Source of the DNA: Micromussa lordhowensis
Lineage: Eukaryota; Cnidaria; Anthozoa; Scleractinia; Lobophylliidae
NCBI GenBank assembly: GCA_964020085.1
Contig: OZ026600.1
Location: forward strand, 14,907,823 to 14,971,822
Length of the DNA: 64,000 bases
Reading direction: 5' to 3'
The translations under genes and the position numbers were made by a program. How positions within the stretch are numbered: position 1 is the first letter of the stretch; each line of letters begins with the position of its first letter. The notes beneath the pieces are model-generated. The model was not told the DNA's origin and made no database searches. It saw only the letters and a list, made by a program, of their open reading frames with translations. Shown in pieces: positions 12,301-25,264 of this stretch.

Positions 12301-15300
12301 GACAGCAGCCATCGCTGAAAGCTCTCCCTGCAGATGACTTACTCAGAAAGCGCATAGTAATACCTTAGATTCGATAATGAAAATTATATTAGGGAAATTA
12401 AACAAAATTAGCCAAGTCAATATTTAAAACTTCTAAATTTTATATCATTTTCTTTTGTTCTAGTACCCTTACCCTCTGAGTTAGGACACATTTTTAATAC
12501 ATCGATCCAGATTGGTGTACTTTTAAAGTACTGAATTCCTGATCAAAGTTTGAGAGAACTTCGAACTTCCGTCTGGTCAAATGCTTTTACATGCCTCGCA
12601 GCAAAAATGACGCCCCTCTTCCTTTAGAAGCCTGCTGCCGCATAATTATAACACAAAGAAATCATTTTCAGTTTCTCAAAATTTGTTACACCGTAAAAAA
12701 GCCACGGCTCTGGTTCCTTTGTTCATCGCTTTATCATTTAGTTTTGTTTACCTTCCAAACTAAGACGATTGAGCGATAAAATTAAAATTGTTAAATTGAT
12801 TCGCTGACATTGCCTAATGCATTTTGGTTGGTCAAGATTTATATCTAAAACCTTTGAAAAATCCTTGGTTACTCATAGCCGTTGGGAATGCAATGTGGGT
12901 GCCACTTTTCTTTCACAAATATCTACGTTTTAATGAAAATTTGAGAACGAATGGCGACGTTAATTGCTTCGGCCTGCGGGTGACCAGCTATTTACACAAG
13001 AAAAAGTAGAAAAGAACTTGCCGCTTTAAATTTCCTTTTAATAAAGGATGATATCGGGCTATCAAAGAGAAATCCACATAGATCAAAACTGAGAGATTTA
13101 TCTAAAATTTCGCAGCAGCTGGTTGGATTTTCATCTTTTCCTAAGGTTCTTAAATGTCGGAAAATTTAAGTGCCATTTTTATTCAGCAACGGTTAGGACG
13201 GACTGATTGAGTTACTTTAAGTTACCAAAGCCCGGAGAAAACTGACATTAGAAAGCAAATTGTCTTTGACGAGTTTACAGTCGATATATTAAGATGAAAT
13301 TGTGGTGGTTTCACCGATTGTATATATCATCTTTGAGGCTGGTTTTCGTTTATTAAAACTTCAGGAGTTAAGGCTTTGTTCACAATGAAAAGTATCCCAC
13401 CGCGAGGGAAATAAAATTCATCAATTTTGAGTCTTCTGATCTTTTGAAGAACTAAAATAACAGATGCTATCGTTTCCAAATATCCCACAACTTAGAGAGT
13501 ACTTTGGCGAGCGGGAGAATTATTGTGTTCTCACTAACAGAGATCTAATTATTGAGTCGACCAAAAACGGAGAAGATGGGGTGATTTACGCATTAAGCAG
13601 TTTAATACTTAAGATTTTAAAAGTGTTCTGGATTTTTTATTATGGTAATTAGCAATTTTAGTGATACTATAGTCATTTGCACTCCTGCGTAATACCCGCT
13701 GGGTATCAGAAATTTCAAAGGCTTGTTTGTTTAAATAAAAATACAAAAGCGTGCTGAAGAGTAGAGCTGTGTTTCATAAGGTGCGGTTAGACTCATTAGC
13801 TACAACTTAACCTGTCTCACTACAGGCTCAGCTAGCAGGCGCAATTCTCACGGTAAGAGCAGAATGCTGCGATAATTCGTAGATCTTCTCTTTAAATATT
13901 TTCCACTGGGTACGCATAATATTTTCGTAGCAGAGTCATATAAAAACAACCAGACAAGCTACGGTTTCAATCTGAACTTGCTTGATTTGTAGTTTGGTGA
14001 GGCTTTATCTGCGCGTGATTTTAGTTGTCATATATTGGAACAGCGACTGAAAAGTGTTTGTAATCAGGTTGCTCTTCCCAGGCGTCATAGGAAGATAAAA
14101 ATATTATGTGGTTAACGCGATAATTCCAGCCCTGTATGTCGCACTCCGCCCGCCGGCTTAAGTTAGTAACATTTTATTAAAATTCCACACCAGCTGATAA
14201 TGTATTTAAAAGTGTTAGCTACAAAATACACGTTACCGAAACATGAAAGGAACGTCTCTGTGCCCGCAGTTAAAATAGGGTTGGTTTTAAAATCTTTTCA
14301 ACAGGATATTATCGGTTTGATTTCTCAGTCTTAGTAAGATTTTATTTTATCAGTACTGATGATTTATGAATAACTAATGCCCGACAACCACCTGATATAT
14401 GTTTAGTTAAATAAACATGCGCCTCGCATAATGTAGGGCATTTTAGGAGATGTAAGGGACGCTAAAGATTTCATTCACTTGCCGTTAAAAGCAACTGATC
14501 TCACAAGCCCTTCCAATTCAGCAAGTTTTTAAGTTCTTTATTGATACAAAGCCCATTGGACTCCCTATGGCTTATCTTATTGTAGAGTGTGGAAAACTAA
14601 AAAGATCAGCTCTAGAATTACTTATACTGCTGCTACCGATCCCAGTAAGCTCTTGCGAAATTCACAATCAATACATTTTAATATTCAGACATAAATCAAG
14701 TTCGTTGCCATTTTTATTGCAAGCTACATTACCTGTTAGGAGTTATTGTGCAATTAGTTTCAAGGGATGTCCTTTTCAGGATTTTATTAAAAACACATTT
14801 TATTCCTCAGGAAAATGTCAATTCTACCAGCAAATTTGCAATAAGGCTTGTCTTCTCAAAACATTTTCCGTCTAACTTATTATCTCGTGCAAGCGTTTTC
14901 GGCAAACATCGTGTTAAGTCGCGGACATTGTGGATCTAATTCCAAAAATGCTGCTTTGAGGTTGCATAACAACCACATGTTTATAATGGCGCGATAATTG
15001 TTTTGACGGCATAGACCACTATACATTTAAGTTTCTAACTTGAGGATCCTGCATATTACCGATTTTACAGCATCAGAAACATAAGATACAGAATCAGCTT
15101 TCGAAATACAAAAACAAATACAGATTTGCTGACTTCTGTTGTAAATTTTTACATTTTCTCTTCCCTTACTGATTTGCGCATGTCCTGGTAAAGAGATAAA
15201 GACCACCCATAGCTGTGATGGTAAAATATAATGAATTTTAAATAACTTCATTGTTTTCTATTTGCCAGAACAAACAGTAATTCTTTGTTTCAGTCCAGTT

Positions 15301-17654
15301 CGATATTGTCATTTTTTCAAGGTTGGATACCAGCACTTAAGGAGAAAACTTCCCAAAACATTATTTCAAATATTTGTGCAAAAAGTATCAGGAAAGACCA
15401 TCACGAGTGCATTCTACCGCGCGGTAAGATTTTTGCATATCTCGATTTTTCCTTTAATAATTCTCGATGGGTTTTAAATGAAAGGAAACGGCTACTACGT
15501 TCTATGTTCTATCATATTATTTTCCTAGTTTATTTACAGCCCCATTTCGATTTTGCGTTTTGACAGTGTTCAGGCGTTCTGAATAGAAGAACACTGTGAA
15601 AACTGAAATGATCATCGCTGTAAAACATTTCAGAAATCCCTTCAACTAATCTTCGTAATGTTTATATCCCATGAAATGCTCACATTATATGCCAATAAGA
15701 TATTTTTTAAAAAAAACCATGAGTTCAGTGGACTTAATCTATAATCCTCAATATCATCAAACAATTGTATGTTTATCTGAACATTATCCAAGGCCAAATT
15801 TAAAAATAATTGAATCTATGTCATTTTTTTATATTTACGTATTTCTCGAACGTGCGGTTTGTAAACAGAAATAATACTTTCAGGCCACTAAGCAAGCCAT
15901 ACATATTCCATTCGTCCATTGAATGAAACAAACTTGTTAATCGAATTGGTGGTGAACCTGGCCTTGACCGATCCAAACCAAAGCAGAAGGCGGAATAATT
16001 AGAACAGCGTACAGACAAGATACTCGCATTTTGTTTTATTGAAATTCATTCATAAACTACAGGAAACCCGCGGTGATTTGTTACAGGAAGACATGCGGTT
16101 TTCCTCATCTGCACGAACTTCCCTTTCTTGAGATTGCAGCTTAAATCAGAATTCAACGATGGGGGTGTAGCTTCTAACTTGCGAAACAACTGTGAGTATG
16201 ATTAAATTCGTTTTTTTGTGGCACTGAAGGATAAACTTAACATAAACCACAGGTGTATTTAATGTAACATGCTTCGATTTAGACAAAATCAGCAGTCCAC
16301 AAGAAGATGATGTCTTTTCTTTATAATCAGATAACTCAAATGAGGGAGAATCGCGTATTCTGGATCATTTCAAACACTCTTTGCACTACCAGCAATTTTA
16401 ATTGCATTGAAAATAATAAATACGACCAGTAGTTAATTGGTTACAAAATTCTACTATTTTTATAGCTTTTTGCTACATTTACAACTGACCAACCCGGGTC
16501 TGAGCAGCTTAGGACGGAGTAATGAAAAATACCTGAGAATATCACATGCAAAGCATGACAAGACTGTCTGACTCGCGCAGAAGACCTATAAAAACCCCAC
16601 AGAACGTTAGTTTGTTTTTAAAACCCACTGGCTTTGATAGTGAAGTTACCTGCCTATGATGTGTATACAAATCAAATAGGTAAGCGCAAGGGAATTGAAA
16701 CAGGGAAATTAAAACCTAATAGTAATTATAAATATATGAGATGCAAATTCTAGAGCTATACAAAATAGAAGATTTGGAATGTAATTTTAACGAACGCCGC
16801 GTAGAAAGGCAGTCACTAATATAGTTAAAAGATTTCTTTAGTAAATAATCTTTAGCTTCGTGGCAGACACGGAGACATTTTCACACCGTACTTGACAAGA
16901 AGCACGTTTCAAGTCATTTAATGTGCCGCCAGTTGTGCTCAGCAACGACAGTAGTCTTATAGGCGTATTTTTTTGTTACACGCTATTCGGGAGTTGTTAT
17001 CAGCGCAGGATATAGCTGTAATGTATTTCTGAATAATTCGTCATAGCAGTCGCTCCATAAACATCTGACTGATAAAACAAACTTATGATTTATTTTCACA
17101 CAAATTTCGCGATAGGTGACGATTCCACCTTCTTAAATCGTTGTTAAATATAATGACAGTGTGATTACTGTTTTCCATCTTGAATATCTCCTAGAAGAAC
17201 TTCTTCGTTTGATAGTGGCGAATTTACCAAAAATGTTGCTTAACGGGGTCAAAAGACTCGGGGTCTGGGGGGTTTTTGTTGCATTTTTTTGCATTTCTTT
17301 TCCACTGGTATTCGTCATTGTGGGTCCAGAAAGGATTACGTCCATTCAAAACCAGTTTTTGGATTGTGTGGTTATCTCGATTGCACTGTAGCAAGCGTTA
17401 ATTGAACATAACTTGTAGACATATCATTATAGACTAGGAACTGATATCGCTCCTTGGATGCCAATTAGTTAATACATAACAAGGCCGTGGCTGTCGTTAA
17501 TATCAAATAAGCGCATATCCATGAACTGCTTTATTCCATGTTAAATTATACAAAATCGAAAGACAGATACAAACATGTCGTTTTAGTGAAAGGAAGCTTT
17601 TGTACAATTAGGCATTCAAAGTTGTTGAAAGCGCAATAAAGCACGCAAAGACTT
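9317..17654. other. 8.3 kb without a supported gene
   Basis: Both strands show only short open frames with no recognisable family. The one repeat I see is a roughly 40-base word, ATTAATTATATTT.TTAAAACAACGTT, at about 9885-9930 and 12230-12275, each followed within 100 bases by AGCCATCGCT, which suggests a small ancient duplication. A GC-rich patch at 11505-11615 (GCTCGCAGTTTCG, GCTACGCAGGCT) resembles a MITE end but has no convincing partner. Distal exons or regulatory DNA of flanking genes could lie here unseen. Confidence 0.4.
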
Positions 17655-17807
17655 GTTTTTACAAACGCATAAGCGTAAGCAACATACGCAGACGCAGTAG
17701 AGTGTTGCTAAGCAACACCTTCTGCTGGGACATTTTCCTAATATTACCAACATACCGCGTCTGCGCATTTCAGCTTATGTTTATGCTTATGCGCTAGTGA
17801 AAACCAG
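17655..17807. mobile_element. Short MITE (about 153 bp)
   Basis: The left end TTTTTACAAACGCATAAGCG is paired with a right end ATGCTTATGCGCTAGTGAAA. The inner words GCAGACGCAG and GCGTCTGCG also pair. A GTTGCTAAGCAAC palindrome sits inside. It lies upstream of the first receptor gene's leader. Confidence 0.75.
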
Positions 17808-17950
17808 CCTCTTATAGAAAGCGAGTCTCTCGAAAACAGTTCATCTTAACTAAAGGATGATTGTAAATAATTGCGGAGCTGGACGTAACATCCACTGCAC
17901 AAATCTGAAAAGAAAACTGGGCTGAAAAGCGAGTTCTGAAATAAAAACAG

Positions 17951-18444
17951 GTAAAAGAGAACTGTAGCCGTCAATAGCAACATGGAGTTTGATTATTCTG
18001 TCACGAAAATCACGTTACCCGTGTTAGTTTTTCATACGAGTGATTAAATAGCCTCTCCACTGCATTTTTGTTAAGGGATGTTGAAAGTTTCCCTCGCTGT
18101 ATGAGCGAAAAGTCCTATATCGCTAGTTCATGGCCATTTGTATACTGCTAGTCAGCCATTGTAATGCTTACACGATGAAGCTGGGGCCTTGAAAGCATTG
18201 ACATCATATTGAACAACTTGTCTCGAGATGAACGTGAAAGTACAGCCAACAACACCTAAAATTCCTGCAGACATTGGCTGGAGGTTAGTTTTGTCAACAT
18301 AGGAAGAAAGCGGGTTAATTTGAGAGAAGAATGGTCTAAAAACAGTCTAGTAACAGCACTTCGTCCCATGCTGAAAGTATGGGTCAAAAAGCCTCCATGT
18401 AGAACAGTCCTTTGCTAACTCTTTGATTAATTCTCACACTACAG
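17951..18444 (+). other. Candidate 5'-leader intron of the first receptor gene
   Basis: AACAG/GTAAAAG at 17950/17951 is a fair donor, and TTCTCACACTACAG at 18444 a fair acceptor, 17 bases before the start ATG. The other two plus-strand receptor genes have the same arrangement, which is the main support. Confidence 0.4.
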
Positions 18445-18461
18445 GTCTCACACTACAAGAA

Positions 18462-19568
18462 ATGGCGTCTAACAATTCAAACTCAAGCGGTCCAACAGCT
18501 GTCCATTCTGGTTCTCCCCCGTCTCCGTTCATCGAATTAAAATACCTGATATTATGGTGTGTGGTGTACTTGATTCTCGCCACTTTCGCGATATGTGGGA
18601 ACGTCCTCATTATCTTGGTGTTTTCAAAGAAACGAAACTTAAGGACAAGGACCAATTATTTTGTGATTGGCCTGGCACTCGGTGATATTTTGGTGGGCAC
18701 GGCAACGATTCCTCTGTACGTGACTTTACTTATTCTACTGTTCAATCAGAACTTTAAGGCTGCAAGCCTTGTGCAAAAAATATTCAGCCCGATGGATATT
18801 CTCTCTGGAATGCTGTCCATTCTCCAGTTGATGACAATCAGCGTTGAGCGAGTCTACGCCATCGCCTTCCCATTGCGTCACCGAACTACAGCCGCCCGTA
18901 TCAACTTCATAATCCTGGCAACAGTCTGGTTAATGGCCGCTGGTATTGCCTCTCTTAACTTCCTCATACCAAAAGGTCCCGAATGGAAAGGCACGTTCCT
19001 CATTTATTCCACGCTTGGGTTCTTTATACCTTTCTCTGTGATTTTCTTCGCTTATACATCGATTTGGATCATCATAAAACATAAGACAAAGATACCGCGC
19101 AACAGAGCCCGAGTTGTCAAAAGAGAGAGTCGTACGGCGCTCACAATCTTTGCTCTTATTCTTCTTTTTCTTGTCACATGGTTGCCATTTTTCAGTCTAA
19201 ATTTAGTGCTCTTCTCCTGCCCAAGTTGCGTAGCTGCAGTGCCATTTCAAGTTGTTCTATTCTTCAAAGCTCTGCATTACAGTGGATCCGCATTAAATCC
19301 TGTTGTGTACTCTGCACGCATGCCCGAATTTCGACGACCAATCACCATTCTTCTCAAAGAAAGAAGATTTACGACATCTTTCTATCGGCATACGATAGAC
19401 CGGCAAACATTTAGGAGAACAAGTTCTCGACGCCGAGATGTTGAACTGTCAGATATAAATGATCAGCGGACGAGCAGTTATAGTGGAAATGAACCCGCAC
19501 ACGCTGTTACTACAAATGGAAATGATTCGGAAAAGACTGCGATTGTGGGGGAATTCAATAGCAGCTGA
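18462..19568 (+). CDS. Class A (rhodopsin-like) GPCR, copy 1
   Basis: A 368-residue seven-helix receptor of the plasma membrane. I use the ATG at 18462; the open frame upstream has only a TTG and crosses a likely splice acceptor. The N-terminus has two N-glycosylation sequons (NNS, NSS). TM1 carries GNVLI (N1.50), ICL1 LRTRTNYF, and TM2 LALGD (D2.50). TM3 ends in ERV in place of DRY (about residue 128) and has Asp at 3.32. TM6 has TWLPFF (W6.48, P6.50), and TM7 has NPVVY (about residue 278). No Cys is seen at 3.25 or in ECL2, while ECL3 has SCPSC. ICL3 and the roughly 80-residue tail are Arg/Ser rich, suiting G-protein and arrestin contact. D3.32 hints at an amine-like ligand; the missing disulfide with a CxxC in ECL3 recalls the melanocortin/adenosine (MECA) group. 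The ligand is unknown. Confidence 0.95.
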   Translation: MASNNSNSSGPTAVHSGSPPSPFIELKYLILWCVVYLILATFAICGNVLIILVFSKKRNLRTRTNYFVIGLALGDILVGTATIPLYVTLLILLFNQNFKAASLVQKIFSPMDILSGMLSILQLMTISVERVYAIAFPLRHRTTAARINFIILATVWLMAAGIASLNFLIPKGPEWKGTFLIYSTLGFFIPFSVIFFAYTSIWIIIKHKTKIPRNRARVVKRESRTALTIFALILLFLVTWLPFFSLNLVLFSCPSCVAAVPFQVVLFFKALHYSGSALNPVVYSARMPEFRRPITILLKERRFTTSFYRHTIDRQTFRRTSSRRRDVELSDINDQRTSSYSGNEPAHAVTTNGNDSEKTAIVGEFNSS

Positions 19569-20507
19569 ACGAGAAATACTCTACACGAAAACTGTTGCTA
19601 TGGGGTCAAAAAGATAAAAATACAGTATCCCATTTCACGCGAAAATATGGATGGATATTTATATTATCGCGGGGATTAGCTGTTCTGAAGAGGAAACAGC
19701 TTTTCGATTGCGAACGTCGCAGAAAACTTCATTGATGCTTCGAGAAACACTGAAACACTGAAACTGTCCACTGAATCTGTGCACATCTTTTCAACCAAAT
19801 GGGTCTAGTATCTATTGCCGGGTCACCCTGTTTTGAGAAATTCCTATTAATAAGTCAAAGTAATTTTGCTGTGGTTCAAAAACCGCAATAACCTTGTTTA
19901 AAACATTCAGTTCCATTCTTCACAATAGTCGGTTGACAAACAGTGAAAAGAAAAACGCAAAAAGTAAAGGATATTCTTCTCAGATATCCTTTAGTTTGAC
20001 TGTGTCAAAAACAAAATATATATAAATAATAAATCGACTTACAATATAGCGTTACAAAAATAAATAGATCATCGAAGGAACTATGCAGTGTTCCTTGCTC
20101 TGCATATCACATTTGACTTGTTATATCACCCTCTTATCATGGAGTAGGCTTATCATAGACTGGGTGTAATTTAGGCTGTCACGTCATTTGGAATAACATG
20201 ACAAATTCTGATATATCCGTTCTTCACTAACTTGCTATCAATACAAATAATAAAGTATATACGCGTAAAAAAACTGAATATAGTTTTATGCTGTTTTATG
20301 CTGCTCGCTAATTTTAGTTGATAGCCTAAGAGCTCTGATGCGTCTTTCAAAATCAATCATACATTTACAACCTCGAGGTAGACTTTTTTTATTAAGACTT
20401 GCACAATGCTGATCAGTCCAGTCCAGATAAGTAGGAAACAGCTCTCCTTTGCTATAATAGGAGAGTTCGCCGGTGATCAAATCTATACCTGATGGTAGGT
20501 GAGGCAA
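19569..20507. other. 3' flank of receptor copy 1; no gene
   Basis: AT-rich. AATAAA words near 20030 and 20058 could serve as poly(A) signals, but none is close enough to be compelling. Confidence 0.4.
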
Positions 20508-20721
20508 CGTCTACATAAGAGCCGAGTGGTTCATCAGGCCGGAGCTTATCCCGGTTTCAGTAGGGGAGTAGAAATACGCCGGTACCCATCTATACACCTG
20601 GGTGGAGTGAGGCACCGTGAGGGTAAAGTGGAACACAACACAGTGTTCCCGGCCAGGACTCGAACCCGGACCACTCGCTTCGGAGTCAAGCGCACTAACC
20701 ATGAGGCCACCGCGCCTCCCA
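20508..20721 (-). mobile_element. tRNA-derived SINE, family 2, copy with central deletion
   Basis: On the minus strand a tRNA-like head has an A box (TGGCCTCATGGTTAGTGCG) and B box (GGGTTCGAGTCC), followed by CACGGTGCCTCACTCCACCC and then CCGGGATAAGCTCCGGCCTG. It is the same family as 49248-49525 but lacks the middle block containing the CTTCATGC and GGGTAACCC words. The open frames on both strands here are shadows of the SINE. Confidence 0.9.
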
Positions 20722-22085
20722 CACACCTGAAATTACAAAGTAAGGCAAATTTTGCCGATACTTATAAAACTTATCATATAATGGAAGAAGGGCAGGTTTG
20801 ACAACCTGCTTAACATCTTTCTTATTCCGGATGCGGGACCACAAACAAGGTTGTCATAGATACACGTAATTTATTTTTGTGCAATAGTGCGCTAACATAG
20901 AAGTACTTGCAATCTTGTGAATGTCTCGTAAACGACATATCTGTAGAGTAACCGTCTAATTGCCAAAATCATTAAAAGCTGGCAGTTTCCTGTTATCACT
21001 ATCTGGTTTCTGTTTGCATAAATAAATATGATATACATTATTATAAATATAAATACAATTCTCCAAGTTCCGCACTTGTACCAACAGCCTATTTTACCTG
21101 CTTTCATATTTTTGGAGAACACGTACCATTCGTATCAGAGCATAATTGTATTTTCCTTTCCTTTTTTTCTACCGATATCTCTTAACTTGGTGACATGTGA
21201 AGCGCGCTACAAATAATAATAGAATTCTATAATAACGAACAGTAGAAGGTGCAAGTTTATTATCGGAAATGATGTTCTGTCCATTTATATTTACGATAAA
21301 ACAGCAACAGCAGTCTCTGCGTGCGGGACGTGCTATTGTTTGAACAATTTTGATGACAGCGAGTTTGGCACCTGTCTCATGTTCCAACCTCAGTTAAACC
21401 AACTTGTACACAACTTCCACACTTGCAGCAACTAAACTGAAAGTGACAATAAATATAACAAAGATACATTTCAAAGTACAAGGTGTTTAATTATGATCAG
21501 ATGTAGCTTGAAAATATTTATTCCCTCTACGGCGTGAAACAGCGACCACTCGATTTGTAAATAACAAGCTCTTATCATGCCTTTGCACAGTGGTCGAACG
21601 TGTGTTGACATCATTCGTTAGTGGTGCATTATTCAATTATTGGCAACCTATGCTATATATAGTTTTGCGTGGACTGATTAATTAGCTCGTTCATCCATTG
21701 TAAGAGCCACCTCCTTCGTTATCTCGGCAATTATCAAGAAGCCGTTTGTATTGTTATTAAATAGCCCGTGGTTTGAGGTATTTTACTTTAATTGGACAGG
21801 TCTCGGCCACAATGAAGTACGGTTTGCGCTTTACCGACTTTGAAACATGCGTATCAATGGAATCACTTCACAACCAGTATTGAAGAGGAAAAGGAAATTA
21901 TTTATTTAAAGTTCTATTATTAAAGACCGGATCTGTTTCTGTAGAAGATTTGCCTGAATAATCGTCCAGATCAGATTGACAAAACAAATAACGAATGTGA
22001 AGCAAGAAACTCTGAAAGACTCAGAGAAGAGGAAGAGCATCAGAAGATAAACAAGCAACGAGAAAAGAGTGACACCATCTACTTG
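20722..22085. other. Upstream region of receptor copy 2; no ORF supported
   Basis: It contains no recognisable coding sequence. The last few hundred bases may be the untranslated first exon of the gene at 24287, ending at the donor ACTTG/GTAAGTGCC (22085/22086). Confidence 0.4.
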
Positions 22086-24254
22086 GTAAGTGCCAGTGTT
22101 ATTTTAAAATTTCCTTTATAACATAAGCATTATATATGATATTTTCCCTTGTGCTTCTGTTTTCGAAATCAAACGATTTTCAATCCCAGATGCAATCGCC
22201 ATTATGATAACGGTGTTTTATTTGTTGGAACCTATATTCAGTCAGAAGCAAAATGGGTTATTATGATAGGGCAATAGCGAATCTCTCCTAAAATAATCTC
22301 AGCGTTGAAGTTTTTTCCTATTCAGAAGGTAAGCAACCGAAGAAAAATATCTTCAAAACGCGTCCAGAAGCTCTGTAATACTTTTAATTTTTAATCATTA
22401 GTTCGTTTTTTCTAAAAAAAACATGAAAACAACTCATTTAACTTTTAAAAATGCATGGTTACCCCCTACATTTTATGTTTTGAAATGGAAGTAGCAAACC
22501 TATTCAACACTTGATTTGTCTCTGGTTGTGAGGAAAAGCTATGTAGATCGTATTTTGGATAAGCCAGGGACGCTAAAAGCGCTATTGCAGCGATTTTGTT
22601 ATCAAAGACATACCAAAAGTTGTTTTTATGTTACCATTTGCCATGTAATTTAAAGATCTTTGTGTTGCTTTTCTGAATGTAAAAGCAAATTCTAAGGAAA
22701 TCCGTGAAGAAATTTGTTTTCCCTCTTTTTCAGAAAAATGCTGACGTCGGCATTTTTGTTTGAGATTCAACGCTAATTATCTTGGGAAAATGCGTGCAGA
22801 ATCGACATGTTCCTAATCTGGCGAAAAGACCTTTGTATTCAGTAGGCACCGTCCTTAGGTTTAGCTGTACAGTAATAAGACATGTCTAAGATTATAACAA
22901 GAGTTTTAACAAAATCAGTTTGTTGATATCACCGGATAAGGTAGCTGTACGATTGATACAGTTTGATTGGTTGGATCCGGATTTGTGGTAATATCATCAT
23001 CTTTCACTTCTCTCCTCGCGGAGAATGGGGCCATCAATGACCATCAATATGTTTCCTCCAAGCAACTCGGGTCTTTTGCCGCCACCTCTGCTTACCTCCA
23101 TGTCTTGAATCTCCTTGTTAACCGTTTTTCGCTACGTCTCTCTTGGCCGTCTTCTTCGGCGTTTGCCCATGTTAGTGCTATCTTGGGATTTTGGCTCAGC
23201 TAATTCCATCCATTTCCACTTCCTAGCTGCTACTTGTTCACGATTGGGCAATAAACTTGTCTCAAACTCGAATAGAAACCGCGATTTTAACTAATTTTAA
23301 TACCGTTGCCCTAAATCAACCTAACATCTATGATTATGACGATGCGTAAACGTGGTGTTGTTCAGTGAAAAAATCTTAATTAACGAAGGTAAACAAACCG
23401 ATCATGATAGTAAAAGGAAGGTAGCTGCGAGCACGGGAGTATAAAAACAAACGATTCAAAACTATGCAATCCTACAGGAAACTAACTGAAACTGAGATTC
23501 TTAAGATTCTTAACATTTCGTGAGGTTGTTTGCTGGGCTTTGGGATTATATTACTTGCGGTTACGTAACACTTGTTATAGCCCTGGGATTATAGACGCTT
23601 GGTACCATTTTTAGCTTGTTGGAAGGGGTAAATGAAAATCACTTTGAACAGGCAGTGACTGAAGCTCATCTATTAAGTTTCATTTCATTTGTCGTTCCCA
23701 GATAACATCAGCATAGTCACATTATTTGACAGGTGTTTTAATAGGCAACAATGCCCCGGGGGGACTCCCATATAAAAAGGAAGGGGGTGCTGGTGGGAAA
23801 TTTTGAAGAGAACCCCTAACAGGTACCAAGATCCTGCTTTGTGGGCGTGGCTTGAAATTTTTTCTCCCCTTAGAGGTACCCTGAATTCTGATATAACACA
23901 TTATCTCCTGTCATATTTTTCCGGCTCAATACCCTAAAAGCCACCGCAAAAGCTCTCACTATGGATCTTTTGAGACTAAAACAGTTAGAGGTACAAAAAC
24001 CTCTCTTTGTACCCCTAAAAGGTACGACAAGCACCCCCCCCGTCCTTTTCATTTGGGGTCCCCCCGGTTGGGGGGGCAATACATCCAAACTAGTCCTTTG
24101 ATACGGTCACACCAATTCGTGTTCTTATCTGTAAGGGAAAAAACTGAATCTGAAGTTGATTCAGTTGTTAAAACGCTTAGTTTAATCTGCAGGTAGCGGA
24201 AAATTGCAAAGAATATAAGAATACGTTTTCCTTTTTGTTCCCAATTTATTTCAG
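22086..24254 (+). other. Candidate 5'-leader intron of receptor copy 2, containing a MITE
   Basis: A strong donor (GTAAGTGCC) at 22086 and a strong acceptor (CCAATTTATTTCAG) ending at 24254 bracket 2.17 kb, 32 bases before the ATG. The intron carries a G/C-rich MITE at 23751-24079. Confidence 0.5.
23751..24079. mobile_element. MITE with G-rich/C-rich TIRs
   Basis: The left end is ATGCCCCGGGGGGACTCCC, then AAAAGGAAGGGGGTGC. The right end is GCACCCCCCCC.TCCTTTT and GGGGTCCCCCCGG...GGGGGGCA. Internal words AGGTACC and TTTTGAGA recur. It lies in the putative leader intron of the receptor gene at 24287. Confidence 0.8.
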
Positions 24255-24286
24255 GTAGTAGAAGACAGTGGTGGAAGAAACCTACC

Positions 24287-25264
24287 ATGGCAAGTCTAGA
24301 TCCTGTTTTAACCTGGATATATTTTGTTCTTCTCTGTGTTATAAGCGTCATTGCATTACCAGCAAACATCACTATTCTCACCTGGAAGCCATCCAATCCT
24401 GATGATCGAGTGAGTTTTGCAAGGCTTGGTCACTTACTAGCCAGCCAAGCTCTCGCAAACATGACTACAGCTATTGTTTTTATCCCGCTGTGGTTGTTGA
24501 TTCTAATTGTACAACACAAAAACCATACTTCAGGGAATCTTGACGAAATAAATGATATATGTGTTCACAGTTTTGATATCTTTCATGGATTACTAGCTAA
24601 CCTTCATCTGGTTGTTATAGCAACAGAAAGGACGTGTGCCATTGGCTGGTCAATCGCTCATCGCACGGCAGCAGATCGGATCACCCACATAGCAAGCGTC
24701 TTGCCCTGGCTGGCTGCTTCATCACTGTCATCAATTATGATAACCATATATTATTTCACTAGGGCGCCAGTTCTCGTAATTGTTTCTTCCACTACCTTTT
24801 TCGGATTCCCCGCTCTTGTCACCTGTGCTGTGTTCTTAACAGTACCGTTGAGATTGCTCCAACACGAGTTAACTCCATCACAAGAAAACAACGTTGCAAT
24901 TACCAAAGCAATGGCTGTCGTGTTTTCGTCATATTTCATCACAAGCTTGCCATACCAAGTTGTCAATGTTTTGAACTTCTTCTGTGCTTCCTGCGATCTT
25001 AACAAGCTTTCTGTATCAATTGGATTAAGATGTCTCCTGTACGGTAGTTCTGCCCTAATTCCTACGGCAGTAATATTATCAGTGCCTGATCTGAGAGCTA
25101 GGGTACAATGGTACTGTTTCAGGTTTCACGCCATTAATGAAGAATCTCGGAATGATCTACATGCTATGGATATTCCAGGTATCCAATCAACAAACAACTC
25201 GTGCATCCTCGTTAACTCAGTACCGAAGAAGGACGAGCCTGTACAAGATGAAATTCCACTTTAA
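24287..25264 (+). CDS. Class A GPCR-like protein, copy 2, activation motifs degenerate
   Basis: 325 residues in one open exon; the ATG sits in an excellent context (ACCATGG). Seven hydrophobic helices are recognisable, with N1.50 (residue 27, PANITI), Asp at 3.32, ERT near residue 113 replacing DRY, and FFCASC (CxxC) in ECL3. Key switches differ from its neighbours: D2.50 is replaced (LASQALANMT), the TM6 Trp is Ser (ITSLPYQ), and TM7 has IPTAVI where NPxxY is expected. The usual basic LRTRT loop 1 is DDRVSFA. The frame is fully open, so it is not an obvious pseudogene. It may be an atypical, constitutive or decoy receptor, or a gene in early decay. A Cys lies at about 3.27, but I see no ECL2 partner. 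Confidence 0.88.
   Translation: MASLDPVLTWIYFVLLCVISVIALPANITILTWKPSNPDDRVSFARLGHLLASQALANMTTAIVFIPLWLLILIVQHKNHTSGNLDEINDICVHSFDIFHGLLANLHLVVIATERTCAIGWSIAHRTAADRITHIASVLPWLAASSLSSIMITIYYFTRAPVLVIVSSTTFFGFPALVTCAVFLTVPLRLLQHELTPSQENNVAITKAMAVVFSSYFITSLPYQVVNVLNFFCASCDLNKLSVSIGLRCLLYGSSALIPTAVILSVPDLRARVQWYCFRFHAINEESRNDLHAMDIPGIQSTNNSCILVNSVPKKDEPVQDEIPL

Noticed and set aside
17161..17391. 76-codon hydrophobic frame, possibly a receptor helix relic
   Set aside because: No GPCR motif and no ATG; hydrophobicity alone is expected in T-rich DNA.
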